From positions 1 through 64,000 of the forward strand of contig NZ_SOGJ01000005.1 of assembly GCF_004402375.1 (NCBI RefSeq): DNA of 64,000 nt, in the 5' to 3' direction. The notes beneath the pieces were generated by a model. It ran no database searches. It saw nothing but the letters and a program-made list of their open reading frames with translations, and had not been told where the DNA came from. Shown in pieces: positions 40,758 through 52,302 of the stretch. Origin of the DNA: Cryobacterium breve (GTDB lineage: Bacteria; Actinomycetota; Actinomycetes; Actinomycetales; Microbacteriaceae). Numbering within the stretch: the first letter of the stretch is position 1; the number at the start of each line of letters is the position of its first letter. The position numbers and the translations under genes were made by a program.

Positions 40758-42372
40758 CGGTGACGTCGTAGATCGGGGTGGTGCTGGCGGCGTTCGAGAC
40801 CGGTGACCCCACGCGGAGGGTGGGAAGCCCGAGGGAGACAGCTCCGGGCGCCCCGGATGTCCCGCCGTGACTCGGCACGCCACAGGACTCGGCCTCAAGC
40901 CGGTCCCACGCGTCGCCGGCGATGGTGCGACGGATGCGCAGCGGCGCCCCGTCAACAGAGTCGGCGATCAGGTGGAACGGGGCAGCCTGCGTCACGGTGA
41001 CGGTGACGAGGTCACCGGGTCGGGGATGCTCGGACCCCGCCGGCACGTCGAAGTGCACGAGCCGGCTGTCGGGCGCCCGGCCACTGAGCCGATGCGTGTC
41101 GGCATCCTTGCGCCCCTCACCGTTGGCGACGAGCAGTTCGACCTCGCGACCGATCAGGGTCTGGTTCTCCTCCCAGGAGATACGCTCCTGCAGCACGGCG
41201 AGGCGCTCGTAGCGGTCCTGCACGACCTCCTTGGGAACCTGGTCGGGAAGCGTTGCAGCGGGAGTCCCGGGACGGATGGAGTACTGGAATGTGAACGCGG
41301 TCGCGAACCGGGCCAACTCGACAACCCGCAGGGTTTCCTGGAAGTCTTCCTCGGTCTCACCCGGGAAACCCACAATGATGTCGGTGCTGATGGCCGCGTG
41401 CGGCATCTGCGCGCGAACCCGTTCGAGGATGCCGAGAAACCGCGCCGAGCGGTACGAGCGACGCATGGCCTTCAGGATCCGGTCTGACCCGGACTGCAAC
41501 GGCATGTGCAACTGCGGCATGACAGAGGGGGTCTCGGCCATGGCGTCGATCACGTCATCGGTGAAAGCGGCGGGGTGCGGGCTGGTGAACCGGATGCGTT
41601 CCAGCCCTGTGATCTGGCCGACCGCGCGCAGCAGCTTGCCGAACGCAAGCCGGTCTCCGAACTCCACCCCGTAGGAGTTGACGTTCTGGCCAAGCAGAGT
41701 GACCTCGATGGCCCCGTCATCGACCAGGGCCTGCACCTCGGCGAGGATCTCGCCGGGACGACGGTCCTTCTCCTTGCCGCGCAGCGCGGGCACGATGCAA
41801 AACGTGCAGGTGTTGTTGCAGCCAACCGAGATGGAAACCCAACCGCTGTAGCTCGAGTCACGTTTGGTGGGCAGGGTGGATGGGAACGTCTCGAGTGAAT
41901 CGAGGATCTCCAGCTGAGCCTCGCCGTTGTGCCGGGCACGCTCGAGCATGCTCGGCAGGGACCCCATGTTGTGGGTGCCGAAGACGACGTCGACCCAGGG
42001 CGCCTTCTTCAGGATGACGTCTTTGTCCTTCTGGGCCAGGCAACCGCCGACAGCGATCTGCATGCCCTCGTGGCGGCGCTTGACCGAGGCCAGTTGACCG
42101 AGGTTGCCGTAGAGCTTGTTGTCGGCGTTCTCGCGCACCGCGCAGGTGTTCAGCACGACGATGTCGGCTTCCTCGCCGTTGGAGGGCACATAACCCGCCG
42201 CCTCGAGCGAGCCACTCAGCCGCTCGGAGTCGTGCACGTTCATCTGGCAGCCGAACGTGCGCACCTCGTAGGTGCGCGTGCGTCCCGAGACGTCGTGCGC
42301 CGCCGAGGACGGAGCGATCAGGGTCGGCGCACTGAGGCTGGACAAGGGGCGCGTGGCGGTGCTGCTGGTCAT
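40744..42372 (-). CDS. miaB: tRNA methylthiotransferase MiaB
   Basis: Radical SAM enzyme that adds the 2-methylthio group to i6A37. The 542 residues hold an N-terminal UPF0004 domain with three cysteines (GCQMN, NTCAVRE, GGCLAQ), the radical SAM cluster CNNTCTFC (about 190), and a TRAM domain (about 390-460). An extra low-complexity tail of roughly 60 residues follows the TRAM domain. It precedes miaA, so both enzymes of the same modification are coupled. Confidence 0.96.
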   Translation of the reverse strand: MTSSTATRPLSSLSAPTLIAPSSAAHDVSGRTRTYEVRTFGCQMNVHDSERLSGSLEAAGYVPSNGEEADIVVLNTCAVRENADNKLYGNLGQLASVKRRHEGMQIAVGGCLAQKDKDVILKKAPWVDVVFGTHNMGSLPSMLERARHNGEAQLEILDSLETFPSTLPTKRDSSYSGWVSISVGCNNTCTFCIVPALRGKEKDRRPGEILAEVQALVDDGAIEVTLLGQNVNSYGVEFGDRLAFGKLLRAVGQITGLERIRFTSPHPAAFTDDVIDAMAETPSVMPQLHMPLQSGSDRILKAMRRSYRSARFLGILERVRAQMPHAAISTDIIVGFPGETEEDFQETLRVVELARFATAFTFQYSIRPGTPAATLPDQVPKEVVQDRYERLAVLQERISWEENQTLIGREVELLVANGEGRKDADTHRLSGRAPDSRLVHFDVPAGSEHPRPGDLVTVTVTQAAPFHLIADSVDGAPLRIRRTIAGDAWDRLEAESCGVPSHGGTSGAPGAVSLGLPTLRVGSPVSNAASTTPIYDVTDGER

Positions 42373-42430
42373 AGTGCCCTCAGCTTACGCGGGGGACCTG
42401 CGAAACCGGGCCGGGACGGGCTCGGCGGCA

Positions 42431-42450
42431 CGGGGCCGGCCTCGGCCCCG
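42431..42450 (-). terminator. Hairpin between recX and miaB
   Basis: CGGGGCCG (42431-42438) and CGGCCCCG (42443-42450) form an 8-bp stem with a 4-nt loop within 10 bases of the recX stop, before miaB. Confidence 0.55.
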
Positions 42451-42458
42451 GGTCCGCG

Positions 42459-43274
42459 CTACTGGAACCGGACGCGCGACGTCGATCCGCCACGGGAATC
42501 CATGGCCGCCTTGACGGCGACGCGCACGATGGACGAGTTATAGCCCTTGCGCATCAGGAACGCATTCAGCCGACGATCGATGGTCTGGTCATCGAGCCGG
42601 CCGAGCTGACCCACGCGCTTACACGCGATCTCGATGGCCCGCTCGGTCTCGTCGTCGGGCATCTCGTCGAGCTTCTCGAGGATTAGCTCAGGGTCGATTC
42701 CGCGGCGGCGCATTTCGGCCTGCACCCCGGAGCGGCCCAGGCCCTTGCGCTCGTGGTGGCTGTGCACGATTTGGTCGGCGAGGCGACCCTCGTCGATGTA
42801 GGCAAGTTCGGTGAAACGCTCGATCACCTCTTCGATCTCGTGCGGGTCGATCTCGGTGCCGGCCAAAACAGCACGGGCCTCTGACATTGACAGCGACCGT
42901 GCGCGCAGCCGCTGCAGCAAGACCGCTTCGGCACGCTCGCGGTCGGCCGCGGACCGCACCGCAGCACTCTCCGGCGTCTCTTCCTCGTCGACGTCGACGT
43001 CGACGTCGGCTACGGCTACGGCGAACGGGGCGGCGTACGGAGCTTCGCTGTCTGACGGGTCGAGGGCAGGAGCGGGATCCACCGGGACGAGGGACGCCGG
43101 AGCGGCGCCGCCGAGGTAGGCGACGGGCGCCAGCCGTTCCGCGCTGGCTGCGGGCATCTCGGGCTCAGCCGGCCGGGAGGCGGTGCCGCGCCCCGCGCCG
43201 GTGACGCGTGCCGCACTCTTGCGCCGTGCGGCGCTCAACGATGCGACCTCGTCGGCCGGCTCGAAGTGGACCAT
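42459..43274 (-). CDS. recX: Regulatory protein RecX
   Basis: Inhibits RecA filament growth. The C-terminal 170 residues form the helical RecX repeats (LRARSLSMSEARAVL, YIDEGRLADQIVHSHHERKGLGRSGVQAEMRRRGI). The N-terminal 100 residues are an alanine/proline-rich, acidic extension ending in VADVDVDVDEEE, encoded by GTCGAC hexamer repeats near 42985-43020. The start is three bases from the recA stop, the usual recA-recX coupling. Confidence 0.93.
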   Translation of the reverse strand: MVHFEPADEVASLSAARRKSAARVTGAGRGTASRPAEPEMPAASAERLAPVAYLGGAAPASLVPVDPAPALDPSDSEAPYAAPFAVAVADVDVDVDEEETPESAAVRSAADRERAEAVLLQRLRARSLSMSEARAVLAGTEIDPHEIEEVIERFTELAYIDEGRLADQIVHSHHERKGLGRSGVQAEMRRRGIDPELILEKLDEMPDDETERAIEIACKRVGQLGRLDDQTIDRRLNAFLMRKGYNSSIVRVAVKAAMDSRGGSTSRVRFQ

Positions 43275-43277
43275 TCG

Positions 43278-44411
<1,134 letters not shown>

Positions 44412-44733
44412 GAGTGGTCTCCTTCGGTCGTGCGTTTCGGCGCCTATAGGCTGTCGAACCTGGCTACCGGGAGGACCCCGACACCCGCTCTCAACAAGGC
44501 ATGTGCTCTCTGTCGATGACAAGATCCGACTGTACGCGGCACGTCCGACACAGGCCGGAACGGGTAGCGGCAGTGGATAGCTCGTCTTCGACTCCTGCTG
44601 TGGAGGAGCCTATCAAGATACGAACACGCATTCGACACTTCCGCGGAATTCGGGGCGTGTCGTGGGTTCGTCTTCGAGGGCACACCGATAGCTCGGACGA
44701 GTCGGAGCCGACGCCTGGGTGCGGCTCGGGCGA
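44412..44733. other. recA leader and promoter region
   Basis: 322 bases without a gene between recA and DUF3046. It contains the LexA-box-like promoter at 44607-44635 and, just downstream on the minus strand, a small hairpin (CTCCT at 44593-44597 with AGGAG at 44605-44609). From the predicted start site a leader of about 190 bases would precede recA; no leader peptide is clear. Confidence 0.5.
44607..44635 (-). promoter_or_regulatory. recA promoter with LexA-box-like site
   Basis: On the minus strand -35 TCGAAT (44630-44635) and -10 TAGGCT (44607-44612) have 17-nt spacing. The dyad CGAAC-ACGC-ATTCG (44621-44634), one change from the LexA consensus, overlaps the -35. Confidence 0.6.
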
Positions 44734-44955
44734 CTAGCTACGGGCCGCCGGGAGGCCGGCACCGTACCAGCGGGCCTGAGGGACATCCGTCTCGGCACAT
44801 AGAGCGAGCCAGACGTCGCGCGCAGAAGCTCCGCCGGCCAGAGCCTGGTCGGCGGAGCATCCAAACTGCGTCAGGATGAGGTCTCGAGTCAGAACGCGGC
44901 CATAGCCATCGCCGAACTCGTCCCTCAAGGCCTGACGGAACTCACTGAGTCGCAT
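44734..44955 (-). CDS. DUF3046 protein
   Basis: A 73-residue protein of the DUF3046 family, a short actinobacterial protein found next to recA; function unknown. The core reads RLSEFRQALRDEFG and a conserved DLILTQFG with ALxxG. It follows clgR after nine bases, so it is probably co-transcribed. Confidence 0.88.
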   Translation of the reverse strand: MRLSEFRQALRDEFGDGYGRVLTRDLILTQFGCSADQALAGGASARDVWLALCAETDVPQARWYGAGLPAARS

Positions 44956-44964
44956 GGAATGGAA

Positions 44965-45270
44965 CTAGCGCACCATCATGCCGTCGTAGTTGGCCACGAG
45001 TTCGTCTGGCACGGTGTCCGGGAACCGATCGATTCCCTCGATGACGGCAAGCCGATCACCGACTTCGCGCATGATGACTGAGATCGGGGTCTCCAACGCT
45101 TCTGCAACGGAGGCCAGAATCTCGGAAGATGCTTCCTTCTGGCCACGCTCCACCTCGCTCAGATACCCGAGGGCCACGCTGGCCTTGCTCGCTACCTGGC
45201 GGAGTGTGCGCCCTTTCTGCAGGCGGAAGTCCCTGAGCACATCGCCGATTTCCTGTCGAACAAGAATCAT
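44965..45270 (-). CDS. clgR: ClgR-type XRE transcriptional regulator
   Basis: A 101-residue helix-turn-helix regulator matching ClgR, which activates clp protease and stress genes in actinobacteria. The XRE domain spans about 5-65 (VLRDFRLQKGRTLRQVASKA, then GYLSEVERGQKEASSEI). The ATG at 45270 follows AAGGAGG. The pgsA-cinA-clgR order is the usual one for this gene. Its upstream region holds a repeat suggesting autoregulation. Confidence 0.88.
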   Translation of the reverse strand: MILVRQEIGDVLRDFRLQKGRTLRQVASKASVALGYLSEVERGQKEASSEILASVAEALETPISVIMREVGDRLAVIEGIDRFPDTVPDELVANYDGMMVR

Positions 45271-45285
45271 CGGAACCTCCTTCTC

Positions 45286-45319
45286 GTACTGATTAAGTCG
45301 TGCTTATCGAGTACTGATT
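45286..45319 (-). promoter_or_regulatory. Direct repeats upstream of clgR
   Basis: GTACTGATT occurs at 45286-45294 and 45311-45319, 25 bp apart, 15-50 bases upstream of the clgR ATG. The 189-bp gap is AT-rich here compared with its surroundings, so these repeats could be an operator at the clgR promoter. Confidence 0.35.
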
Positions 45320-45459
45320 GATACTTCTGGCGCCCACTCAACCGGGAGGTTTCGTGTGTTGGATCGCAAGAGTACTACAACCGCGAACACCCTGACACTA
45401 CCGACAACGACTGGGCTTTGCTTGTGAATCTGCTCGTTGTAACCGCCGAATTCGGGGAA

Positions 45460-45975
45460 CTATTCCACCGGTTCTCGGGCTATCAGCTGGTACACAGCTT
45501 GGACGGCTTGGGCCACCGAAGCCGCGCGGATGGCCGCCCGGTCGCCGTTGAGGATTAGAGGTATGGACCACGCCTCCCCCTGCCGGGCGAGGCCGAGGAA
45601 GACGATGCCCGGCTCCTGACCGCCCTGCGCGTCGGGACCGGCGACGCCCGTGGTGGCCACGCCGATATCCGCGGGTCGCCCGTCCACGGCCAGCCGCGTG
45701 CGCACGCCCGCGGCCATCTGCACGGCCACTTGCGGGTGCACGGGGCCATATGCGTCGAGCAGGGCCGGGTCCACGCCGAGGAGGGTGTGCTTGAGGTCGG
45801 TCTGGTAGGCAACCACTCCCCCGTTGACGACGACGGATGCGCCGGGGATGCGGATCAGTTCGGCCGTCAAGCCCCCGCCGGTGAGGGACTCGGCGACGGC
45901 TATGGTGAGGCTGCGGCGGGTGAGCTCGGCGATGAGTTCGGCCGTGGCATCCGCGGGCACCGGTTGGTCAGTCAT
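45460..45975 (-). CDS. CinA C-terminal domain protein (PncC-type NMN amidohydrolase)
   Basis: A 171-residue stand-alone CinA C-terminal domain. The family deamidates nicotinamide mononucleotide in NAD recycling. Visible blocks are VAESLTGGGLTAELIRIPGAS, GGVVAYQTDLKHTLLGV, and GVATTGVAGPDAQGGQEPG. The ATG overlaps the pgsA stop by eight bases. The N-terminal molybdopterin-like domain of full CinA is absent, as usual in this lineage. Confidence 0.92.
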   Translation of the reverse strand: MTDQPVPADATAELIAELTRRSLTIAVAESLTGGGLTAELIRIPGASVVVNGGVVAYQTDLKHTLLGVDPALLDAYGPVHPQVAVQMAAGVRTRLAVDGRPADIGVATTGVAGPDAQGGQEPGIVFLGLARQGEAWSIPLILNGDRAAIRAASVAQAVQAVYQLIAREPVE

Positions 45976-46567
45976 GGTCCTGCCGGCGGCGATTCTCCCG
46001 GCGGGCGGCCACGAGGTAGTCGATGCCCGTGATCACCGTGAGCATCAGGGCGAGAGCCATCGCGGTCCAGCTGACCCAGTAGATCCACTCGCCGAAGACG
46101 AGCCAGAGCGGCAGGAGTGCGAGCGAGATGGCCACGGACTGCAGCAGCGTCTTGAGCTTGCCGCCCCGGGACGCCGGGATGACCCGGTCTCGCAGCATGA
46201 CGAAGCGGAACACCGTGATGCCGATTTCACGCACCAGGATGACGACCGTCACCCACCACCACAGCTCACCGAGGATGGACAGACAGATCAGAGCGCTGCC
46301 GGTGAGCACCTTGTCGGCGATCGGATCGAGGATCTTGCCAAGGTCGGTGACCAGGTTATGCCGACGCGCAATGGCCCCGTCGATGCCGTCGGTGGCGATG
46401 GCCACGATGAAGAGGGCGGCCGCCCACCAGCGCAGCGCGCCGTCTTGGCCGGCGTCGGCGAGGAGCATCCAGATGAAGAGCGGTGCGAGCAGGATGCGTA
46501 CGACCGTGATCAGGTTCGGAAGGTTCCAATTGCTGGGCCGGGTGACCGGTGTGGATGGTGTGGCCAT
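45968..46567 (-). CDS. pgsA: CDP-diacylglycerol-glycerol-3-phosphate 3-phosphatidyltransferase
   Basis: Integral membrane enzyme making phosphatidylglycerophosphate. The 199 residues contain four to six helices and the CDP-alcohol transferase motif DGIDGAIARRHNLVTDLGKILDPIADK, where the aspartates bind metal. It follows ftsK after three bases and is coupled to cinA. Confidence 0.93.
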   Translation of the reverse strand: MATPSTPVTRPSNWNLPNLITVVRILLAPLFIWMLLADAGQDGALRWWAAALFIVAIATDGIDGAIARRHNLVTDLGKILDPIADKVLTGSALICLSILGELWWWVTVVILVREIGITVFRFVMLRDRVIPASRGGKLKTLLQSVAISLALLPLWLVFGEWIYWVSWTAMALALMLTVITGIDYLVAARRENRRRQDHD

Positions 46568-46570
46568 GGG

Positions 46571-49486
46571 TCAGTCCCTGTCGGTCAGTTGCCAGGCGTC
46601 TTCATCGGGGGATGCGTCTTCTTCAGGGTACCCCTCCGACATTTTGGCGACCGGGTCGTCGGAGTAGCGCGGATCCGCCGGGCCGGACGTCTGGTGGGCA
46701 GCGGATGCCTGTGCACTGGCGGTGGCGGCGTGGTGTTCGGCGTCGGACCCGCGCAGCAGGGCCAGCACGCCGGGCAGCTGCTCCACGGAGACGAGCACGT
46801 CGCGCGCCTTCGACCCCTCGGAGGGGCCGACGATTTCGCGGGACTCGAGCAGGTCCATCAGGCGACCGGCCTTGGCGAAGCCGACGCGGAGCTTGCGCTG
46901 CAGCATCGAGGTGGAGCCGAACTGGGTCGACACCACCAGCTCCGCCGCCGCGAGGAGCACCTCGAGGTCGTCACCGATGTCGGAGTCGATCTCCTTGCGG
47001 GGGGCGACCATGGAGACATCCGGCCGATAGTCGGGCCGGGCCTGCAGGGTGACGTGCTTGACGACGCGTTCGATCTCGGCCTCATTCACCCAGGCACCCT
47101 GCACCCGGATGGCCTTGGACGCGCCCATCGGCAGGAACAGGGCATCGCCCTGCCCGATCAGCTTGTCGGCACCCGGCTGGTCGAGGATGACCCGGGAGTC
47201 GGTGACGCTGGTCACGGCGAAAGCGAGGCGCGACGGCACATTGGCCTTGATCAGGCCGGTGACGACGTCGACGCTCGGGCGCTGGGTGGCGAGGACGAGG
47301 TGGATTCCGGAGGCGCGCGCCAGCTGGGTGATGCGCACGATCGAGTCCTCGACGTCGCGCGGGGCGACCATCATCAGGTCGGCGAGCTCATCCACCACGA
47401 CCAGCAGGTACGGGTAGGGCTTGAGACTGCGCAGGCTGCCGGCGGGGAGCACAATTTCATTGTTCACGACGGCCTTGTTGAAGTCGTCGATATGACGGAA
47501 CCCGAAGCTGGCCAGGTCGTCGTATCGCATGTCCATCTCCTTCACCACCCACTGCAGGGCCTCTGCGGCCTTCTTGGGGCTGGTGATGATGGGGGTGATC
47601 AGGTGCGGGACACCGGCATAGGCGGCCAGCTCGACCCGCTTGGGGTCGATCAGCACCATGCGCACATCGCTCGGCTTGGCGCGCATGAGCAGGCTGGTGA
47701 TCATCGAGTTGACGAAGCTGGACTTGCCCGAGCCGGTGGAGCCGGCGACCAGGAGGTGAGGCATTTTGGCGAGGTTGGCGAGCACGAATCCACCGCCGAC
47801 GTCTTTTCCGACGCCGATGGTCATGGGGTGGGTGCTGTTCGAGGCCGCCGGCGAGCGGAGCACGTCACCGAGAGTGACGATTTCACGGTCCGTGTTCGGG
47901 ATCTCGATGCCGATGGCACTCTTGCCGGGGATGGGCGAGAGGATGCGCACCTCGTTGGACGCGACGGCGTAGGAGAGGTTCTTGCTCAGCGCGGTGACCC
48001 GCTCCACCTTGACGCCGGGACCGAGCTGGATCTCGTATTGGGTGACAGTGGGGCCGCGGGAGAATCCGGTGACCTTGGCATCGACCTGGAACTGGTTCAG
48101 AACCTCGGTGATGGACTTCACGATCTCGTCGTTGGCCGCCGAGCGGGCCTTGGCGGGCGGGCCCTTGGTGAGGGTCGTGTCCGAGGGCAGCAGGTACGGG
48201 ACCTCGGGCTGGTCGGCGGCCGGAGAGGCCGGGGGCACGAGGGACAGCGGCACGTCGGTCGGACCGGCGGCGGCACCGGCCGCGGCATGGTCGAGCTCGA
48301 CGAAACCCGGCAGGACCTCCGTCAGTCCCGTCTGGTCGTCGGCTAGGAGCCCGGTCGACGAACCGTGCGGCAGGTCGATCGCACCCGTGAAGCGTTTGAT
48401 GGCGTCTTCGGCGCGAAGCAGGTCTTCGAGAACTTCGGTGCCGTAGTGGTCTTTGCTGAGACCGGCCGCCGGCGGCGTTGTCTCGAGAGCGGTGTCGAAG
48501 CTCCCCCGCTTGTCTCCTCCCAGCAGAGTGCTGAGCGGGTCGGCGCCGTGCGGACCGGCCGCACTGGGATCATCGGACCCCCGCCCTGAGCCGTGCTCGG
48601 TGCTGAGCACCCCGCCGAAGTCAGGGTCTTCCTCCCGCTTGCTCGTGTTGCGCCGCCACCAGGGCAGGGCTCCGGGGTCTTCGTCGGTGTCGTCCACACC
48701 GTCCAGTTCGACCTGCACGGCCTTCTCGTGCTTGGCCTCCCGGGCCGCTGCGCGTTCCTCGGGGTCGGGAAGCTGAGCACCGAAGAGCCAGGCATAGAGT
48801 TCGCGGCTGCGTGCGCCGATGCGATTGGGCGGGGTCTTGGTGATGATGAAGAGACTCAGGACGAGCAGCAGGATGACGACGATGGTCGCACCGATGGCCG
48901 TGGTCAGGTAGATCAAGGGGGCAGCGATCATCCAGCCGATGACACCGCCGGCCAAGGCGAGAGTCTCCATTCCGTCGCTGGGGGCGGGTTGGCCGCCGAA
49001 GACGTGGCACAGGCCCGACACGGAGACGAGCAGCAGGGACAGACCGATGCCGATGCGGCCGTTGTCGTGCACCGAACTGGGTTTACGAAACAACCAGAGC
49101 GCGAAGAGCAGCATGATCACAGGCAGGGCGAACGCGACCCGGCCGAACAGTCCGCCGAAGCTCCATGCGTCGAGGGTCTGGGCGACCGTATTGTTGATCA
49201 GGAACCACTCGATCACGGCGCCCGCGATGGACAGAAGCACGAGGAAGAAGGGCAGGCCGTCGCGGCGCTCCTCTTTGGAGAGCTGCTCCGGTCCGAGTGC
49301 CCGGGCGGCGCCCCCGGTGACATGGGCCAGTGCCATCCACGACCGCACGAACAGGCTGGGTTTGACCTCTACCGCGGTGAACTTGACGGTTTTCTGGGCG
49401 TTGCTGCGGGCTGCGGGCTTGCGCGCCGGAGTGCCCCGCGCAGGCGTGCTGCGGGCGCGACCGTTCGACTTAGTGCTCGTAGCCAT
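46571..49486 (-). CDS. ftsK: DNA translocase FtsK
   Basis: Septal DNA pump that clears chromosomes from the closing division site. The 971-residue protein has about four N-terminal transmembrane helices (about 70-215), a polar linker, and the motor with Walker [14 protein letters not shown] (about 590), DELADLMM and the C-terminal gamma winged-helix ([20 protein letters not shown]) that reads KOPS sites. Together with pgsA-cinA-clgR-recA it forms the usual actinobacterial block. Confidence 0.95.
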   Translation of the reverse strand: MATSTKSNGRARSTPARGTPARKPAARSNAQKTVKFTAVEVKPSLFVRSWMALAHVTGGAARALGPEQLSKEERRDGLPFFLVLLSIAGAVIEWFLINNTVAQTLDAWSFGGLFGRVAFALPVIMLLFALWLFRKPSSVHDNGRIGIGLSLLLVSVSGLCHVFGGQPAPSDGMETLALAGGVIGWMIAAPLIYLTTAIGATIVVILLLVLSLFIITKTPPNRIGARSRELYAWLFGAQLPDPEERAAAREAKHEKAVQVELDGVDDTDEDPGALPWWRRNTSKREEDPDFGGVLSTEHGSGRGSDDPSAAGPHGADPLSTLLGGDKRGSFDTALETTPPAAGLSKDHYGTEVLEDLLRAEDAIKRFTGAIDLPHGSSTGLLADDQTGLTEVLPGFVELDHAAAGAAAGPTDVPLSLVPPASPAADQPEVPYLLPSDTTLTKGPPAKARSAANDEIVKSITEVLNQFQVDAKVTGFSRGPTVTQYEIQLGPGVKVERVTALSKNLSYAVASNEVRILSPIPGKSAIGIEIPNTDREIVTLGDVLRSPAASNSTHPMTIGVGKDVGGGFVLANLAKMPHLLVAGSTGSGKSSFVNSMITSLLMRAKPSDVRMVLIDPKRVELAAYAGVPHLITPIITSPKKAAEALQWVVKEMDMRYDDLASFGFRHIDDFNKAVVNNEIVLPAGSLRSLKPYPYLLVVVDELADLMMVAPRDVEDSIVRITQLARASGIHLVLATQRPSVDVVTGLIKANVPSRLAFAVTSVTDSRVILDQPGADKLIGQGDALFLPMGASKAIRVQGAWVNEAEIERVVKHVTLQARPDYRPDVSMVAPRKEIDSDIGDDLEVLLAAAELVVSTQFGSTSMLQRKLRVGFAKAGRLMDLLESREIVGPSEGSKARDVLVSVEQLPGVLALLRGSDAEHHAATASAQASAAHQTSGPADPRYSDDPVAKMSEGYPEEDASPDEDAWQLTDRD

Positions 49487-49535
49487 GCACCTACGGTACT
49501 TCGAACCCCTGACATTGGGGCGCAGGCACGCCAGA

Positions 49536-49556
49536 ATGCCGACCGCGGTGCGGCAT
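49536..49556 (-). terminator. Hairpin between rnj and ftsK
   Basis: ATGCCG (49536-49541) and CGGCAT (49551-49556) enclose ACCGCGGT, giving a compact stem 15-36 bases after the rnj stop. Confidence 0.4.
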
Positions 49557-49571
49557 CCGGGGCCGGGTGGG

Positions 49572-51248
49572 TCAGGCCTCGATCACCAGAGGAACGATCA
49601 TGGGGCGGCGGCGGAAGGCGGTGTTCACCCAACGGCCGACCGTGCGCCGCACGATCTGCTGCAGGGCGACCGGGTCGCGCACCCCGTGTTCGGCGGCCTC
49701 GGCCAGCGCGGCAGCGATCTTCGGGCGAACGGCGTCGAACACCGAGTCGTCTTCGGCGAAGCCCTTCGCGTGAATCTCGGGGCCGACGATCACCGTGCCG
49801 GTCGCAGCGTCGACCACGATGATGATCGAGATGAACCCCTCCTCGGCGAGGGTGCGACGGTCCTTGAGGTCGGCCTCCGTGATCTCGCCGACGGTGGACC
49901 CGTCGACGTAGACGTAGCCGAGGTCGAGCTGGCCCACTCTCCGGGCCACCCCGTCCCTCAGGTCGATGACCGTGCCGTCTTCGGCGAGGATGACGTTCGC
50001 CTCGGGAACACCGGTCTCGATCGCCAGTTTCGCGTTGGCGACCAGGTGCCGGTACTCGCCGTGCACGGGCAGCACGTTCTTGGGCTTCAGGATGTTGTAG
50101 CAGTACGTCAGTTCCCCCGCGGCGGCGTGCCCGGAGACGTGCACCTTGGCGTTGCCCTTGTGCACAACCGCGGCGCCGAGCTTGGTCAGGCCGTCGATGA
50201 TGCGGTAGACCGCGTTCTCGTTGCCGGGGATCAGGCTGGACGCCAGGATGACGGTGTCGCCCGGCCCGACCTCGATCTGGTGGTCCTGGTTGACCATCCG
50301 GCTGAGCACGGCCATCGGCTCCCCCTGCGAGCCCGTCGACATGTAGACGATCTTGTCGCCCGGGATGTTGCCGGCCTTCTTGAAGTCGACCAGCACGCCC
50401 TCCGGCACCCGCAAATGGCCGAGGTCGGCGGCGATGGTCATGTTGCGCACCATCGACCGGCCCAGGAGGGCGACCCGCCGCCCGTTGGCGTGGGCGGCGT
50501 CGAGTACCTGTTGCACCCGGTGCACGTGGCTGGAGAAGCTCGCCACGATCACCCGCCGAGGAGCCCGGGCGATGACATCGTCGAGCACGGGGCCGATGGA
50601 GCGCTCCGTGGGGGTGAATCCTGGGACGTCGGCGTTGGTGGAATCGACCAGGAAAAGGTCGACCCCCTCGGTGCCCAACCGCGCGAATTCGCGCAGGTCG
50701 GTCAGTCGGTTGTCCAGCGGCAGCTGGTCCATCTTGAAGTCGCCGGTGTGCAGAACCGTGCCGCCGGCGGTTTTGATCGCCACCGCCAGCGCGTCGGGGA
50801 TGGAGTGGTTGACGGCGACGAATTCGAGGTTGAACGGGCCGAGCCGTTCCGTTTGGCCTTCCGTGACCTGCAGCGTGTACGGCGTGATGCGGTGTTCCTT
50901 GAGCTTTGCCTCGATGAAGGCGAGGGTGAGGCCGGAACCGATCAGCGGGATGTCCGCGCGCAACTTCAGGAGGTAGGGGACGGCGCCGATGTGGTCCTCG
51001 TGGCCGTGCGTGAGCACGACCGCGAGGATGTCGTCGAGGCGGTGCCGGATGGGGCTGAAGTCAGGCAGGATCAGGTCGACGCCAGGCTGGTGCTCCTCGG
51101 GGAACAGCACCCCGCAATCGACGATCAACAGTTTGCCGTCGATCTCGAACGTGGTCATGTTGCGGCCGATTTCGCCCAAGCCGCCGATCGGCGTGATGCG
51201 GAGGGTTCCCGCCTCAAGCGGGGCCGGGTCGTACACGTCGATGGGCAC
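49572..51248 (-). CDS. rnj: Ribonuclease J
   Basis: Metallo-beta-lactamase RNase with 5'-3' exo- and endonuclease activity. The 558 residues hold the catalytic [11 protein letters not shown] (about 82), HTGDFKMD, the beta-CASP segment with [12 protein letters not shown], and SGHAAAGEL. The GTG at 51248 follows GAGGAG. It is 27 bases after dapA on the same strand. Confidence 0.96.
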   Translation of the reverse strand: MPIDVYDPAPLEAGTLRITPIGGLGEIGRNMTTFEIDGKLLIVDCGVLFPEEHQPGVDLILPDFSPIRHRLDDILAVVLTHGHEDHIGAVPYLLKLRADIPLIGSGLTLAFIEAKLKEHRITPYTLQVTEGQTERLGPFNLEFVAVNHSIPDALAVAIKTAGGTVLHTGDFKMDQLPLDNRLTDLREFARLGTEGVDLFLVDSTNADVPGFTPTERSIGPVLDDVIARAPRRVIVASFSSHVHRVQQVLDAAHANGRRVALLGRSMVRNMTIAADLGHLRVPEGVLVDFKKAGNIPGDKIVYMSTGSQGEPMAVLSRMVNQDHQIEVGPGDTVILASSLIPGNENAVYRIIDGLTKLGAAVVHKGNAKVHVSGHAAAGELTYCYNILKPKNVLPVHGEYRHLVANAKLAIETGVPEANVILAEDGTVIDLRDGVARRVGQLDLGYVYVDGSTVGEITEADLKDRRTLAEEGFISIIIVVDAATGTVIVGPEIHAKGFAEDDSVFDAVRPKIAAALAEAAEHGVRDPVALQQIVRRTVGRWVNTAFRRRPMIVPLVIEA

Positions 51249-51275
51249 AGGCTCTCCTCAGGTTCGGTAAGGCGG

Positions 51276-52247
51276 TTAGCGTGTCGTTCCGGCGACCTTC
51301 GGCAGGGCACCGCCGGCTGCGGCGTTGCGGTCCGGTCGGAAGTTCGAGAAATCCACGCCGGGGATGTTCTTGACCAGGTCGATCTCGTCTTCGATCTGAG
51401 CGGCTTCCCACTCTTCCGGCCCGACCAGCGGCAGGCGCACGCGCGGGCTGTTGATGCGGCCGAGGCCGTGCAGGATGTACTTGACCGCGACCGTTCCAGG
51501 CACGTGCGTCATGCACGCCCGCACCAGCGGTTCGAGCTTTTGGTGCGCGGCCGTGGCCGTTTTCAGGTCACCGGCGTTGACGGCATCGACCATCTGGCGG
51601 TAGGGGGTGGCGGCGATGTTCGCCGTGACGCCGATCAGCCCGGTCGCACCGATCGAGAGGTGCGGCAGCACGTTGGGGTCGTCGCCGGAGAAATACATCA
51701 GGTCGGTCTGGTTGAGCACCCGGCTGACCTGGGCCAGGTCACCCTTGGCGTCCTTGACGGCGAGGATGTTCGGGTGCTTCGCGGCCCGCAAAATCGTCTT
51801 GTATTCGATCGGGATGCCCGTGCGCCCCGGGATGTCGTAGAGGATCACGGGCAGGTCCGTGGCATCCGCGATCATGCGGAAATGGGTGAGCACGCCGGCC
51901 TGGGTGGGCTTGTTGTAATACGGGGTGACGATCATGTTGCCGTCTGCGCCGGCCTTCTCGCTCTGCTTGGCGAGCTGCATGGCGTGAGCGGTCTCGTTCG
52001 AGCCGCCGCCCGTGATGATCTTCGCGCGCCCGCTCGACACATCCTTGCCGACCTCGACGAGGCGGATCTTCTCCGGGTCGGTGAGGGTGGAGGTTTCGCC
52101 GGTGGTGCCGGTGACGACGATTCCGTCGGCGCCGGCGTTGATGACGTCGTCGATGTGCTGAGCGACGCCCGCCCAATCGACTTCGCCGTCGGCGGTGAAG
52201 GGAGTCACCAGGGCAACGAGGACCTGGCCGAAAGGATTCTGAGACAT
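51276..52247 (-). CDS. dapA: 4-hydroxy-tetrahydrodipicolinate synthase
   Basis: Condenses pyruvate with aspartate semialdehyde, the first committed step of lysine and DAP synthesis. The 323-residue TIM barrel has VTGTTGETSTLTDPEK, the Schiff-base lysine in ILAVKDAKGD, and the catalytic tyrosine in LYDIPGRTG. The ATG at 52247 gives the family start NPFGQVLVALVTPF, but no clear Shine-Dalgarno sequence precedes it; GTG codons at 52256 and 52262 are alternatives. Confidence 0.95.
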   Translation of the reverse strand: MSQNPFGQVLVALVTPFTADGEVDWAGVAQHIDDVINAGADGIVVTGTTGETSTLTDPEKIRLVEVGKDVSSGRAKIITGGGSNETAHAMQLAKQSEKAGADGNMIVTPYYNKPTQAGVLTHFRMIADATDLPVILYDIPGRTGIPIEYKTILRAAKHPNILAVKDAKGDLAQVSRVLNQTDLMYFSGDDPNVLPHLSIGATGLIGVTANIAATPYRQMVDAVNAGDLKTATAAHQKLEPLVRACMTHVPGTVAVKYILHGLGRINSPRVRLPLVGPEEWEAAQIEDEIDLVKNIPGVDFSNFRPDRNAAAGGALPKVAGTTR

Positions 52248-52302
52248 AGACACGAGAGACACGTTACCGTTCAGCGTTAGCCCGTGCACCGCAGCCGGCG
52301 CG

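Noticed and set aside
45824-48346. An 840-codon open frame antisense to cinA, pgsA and ftsK
   Set aside because: Shadow of well-identified genes; no motif.
48939-52280. A 1113-codon open frame antisense to ftsK, rnj and dapA
   Set aside because: It spans several genes with clear families on the other strand and shows no domain of its own.
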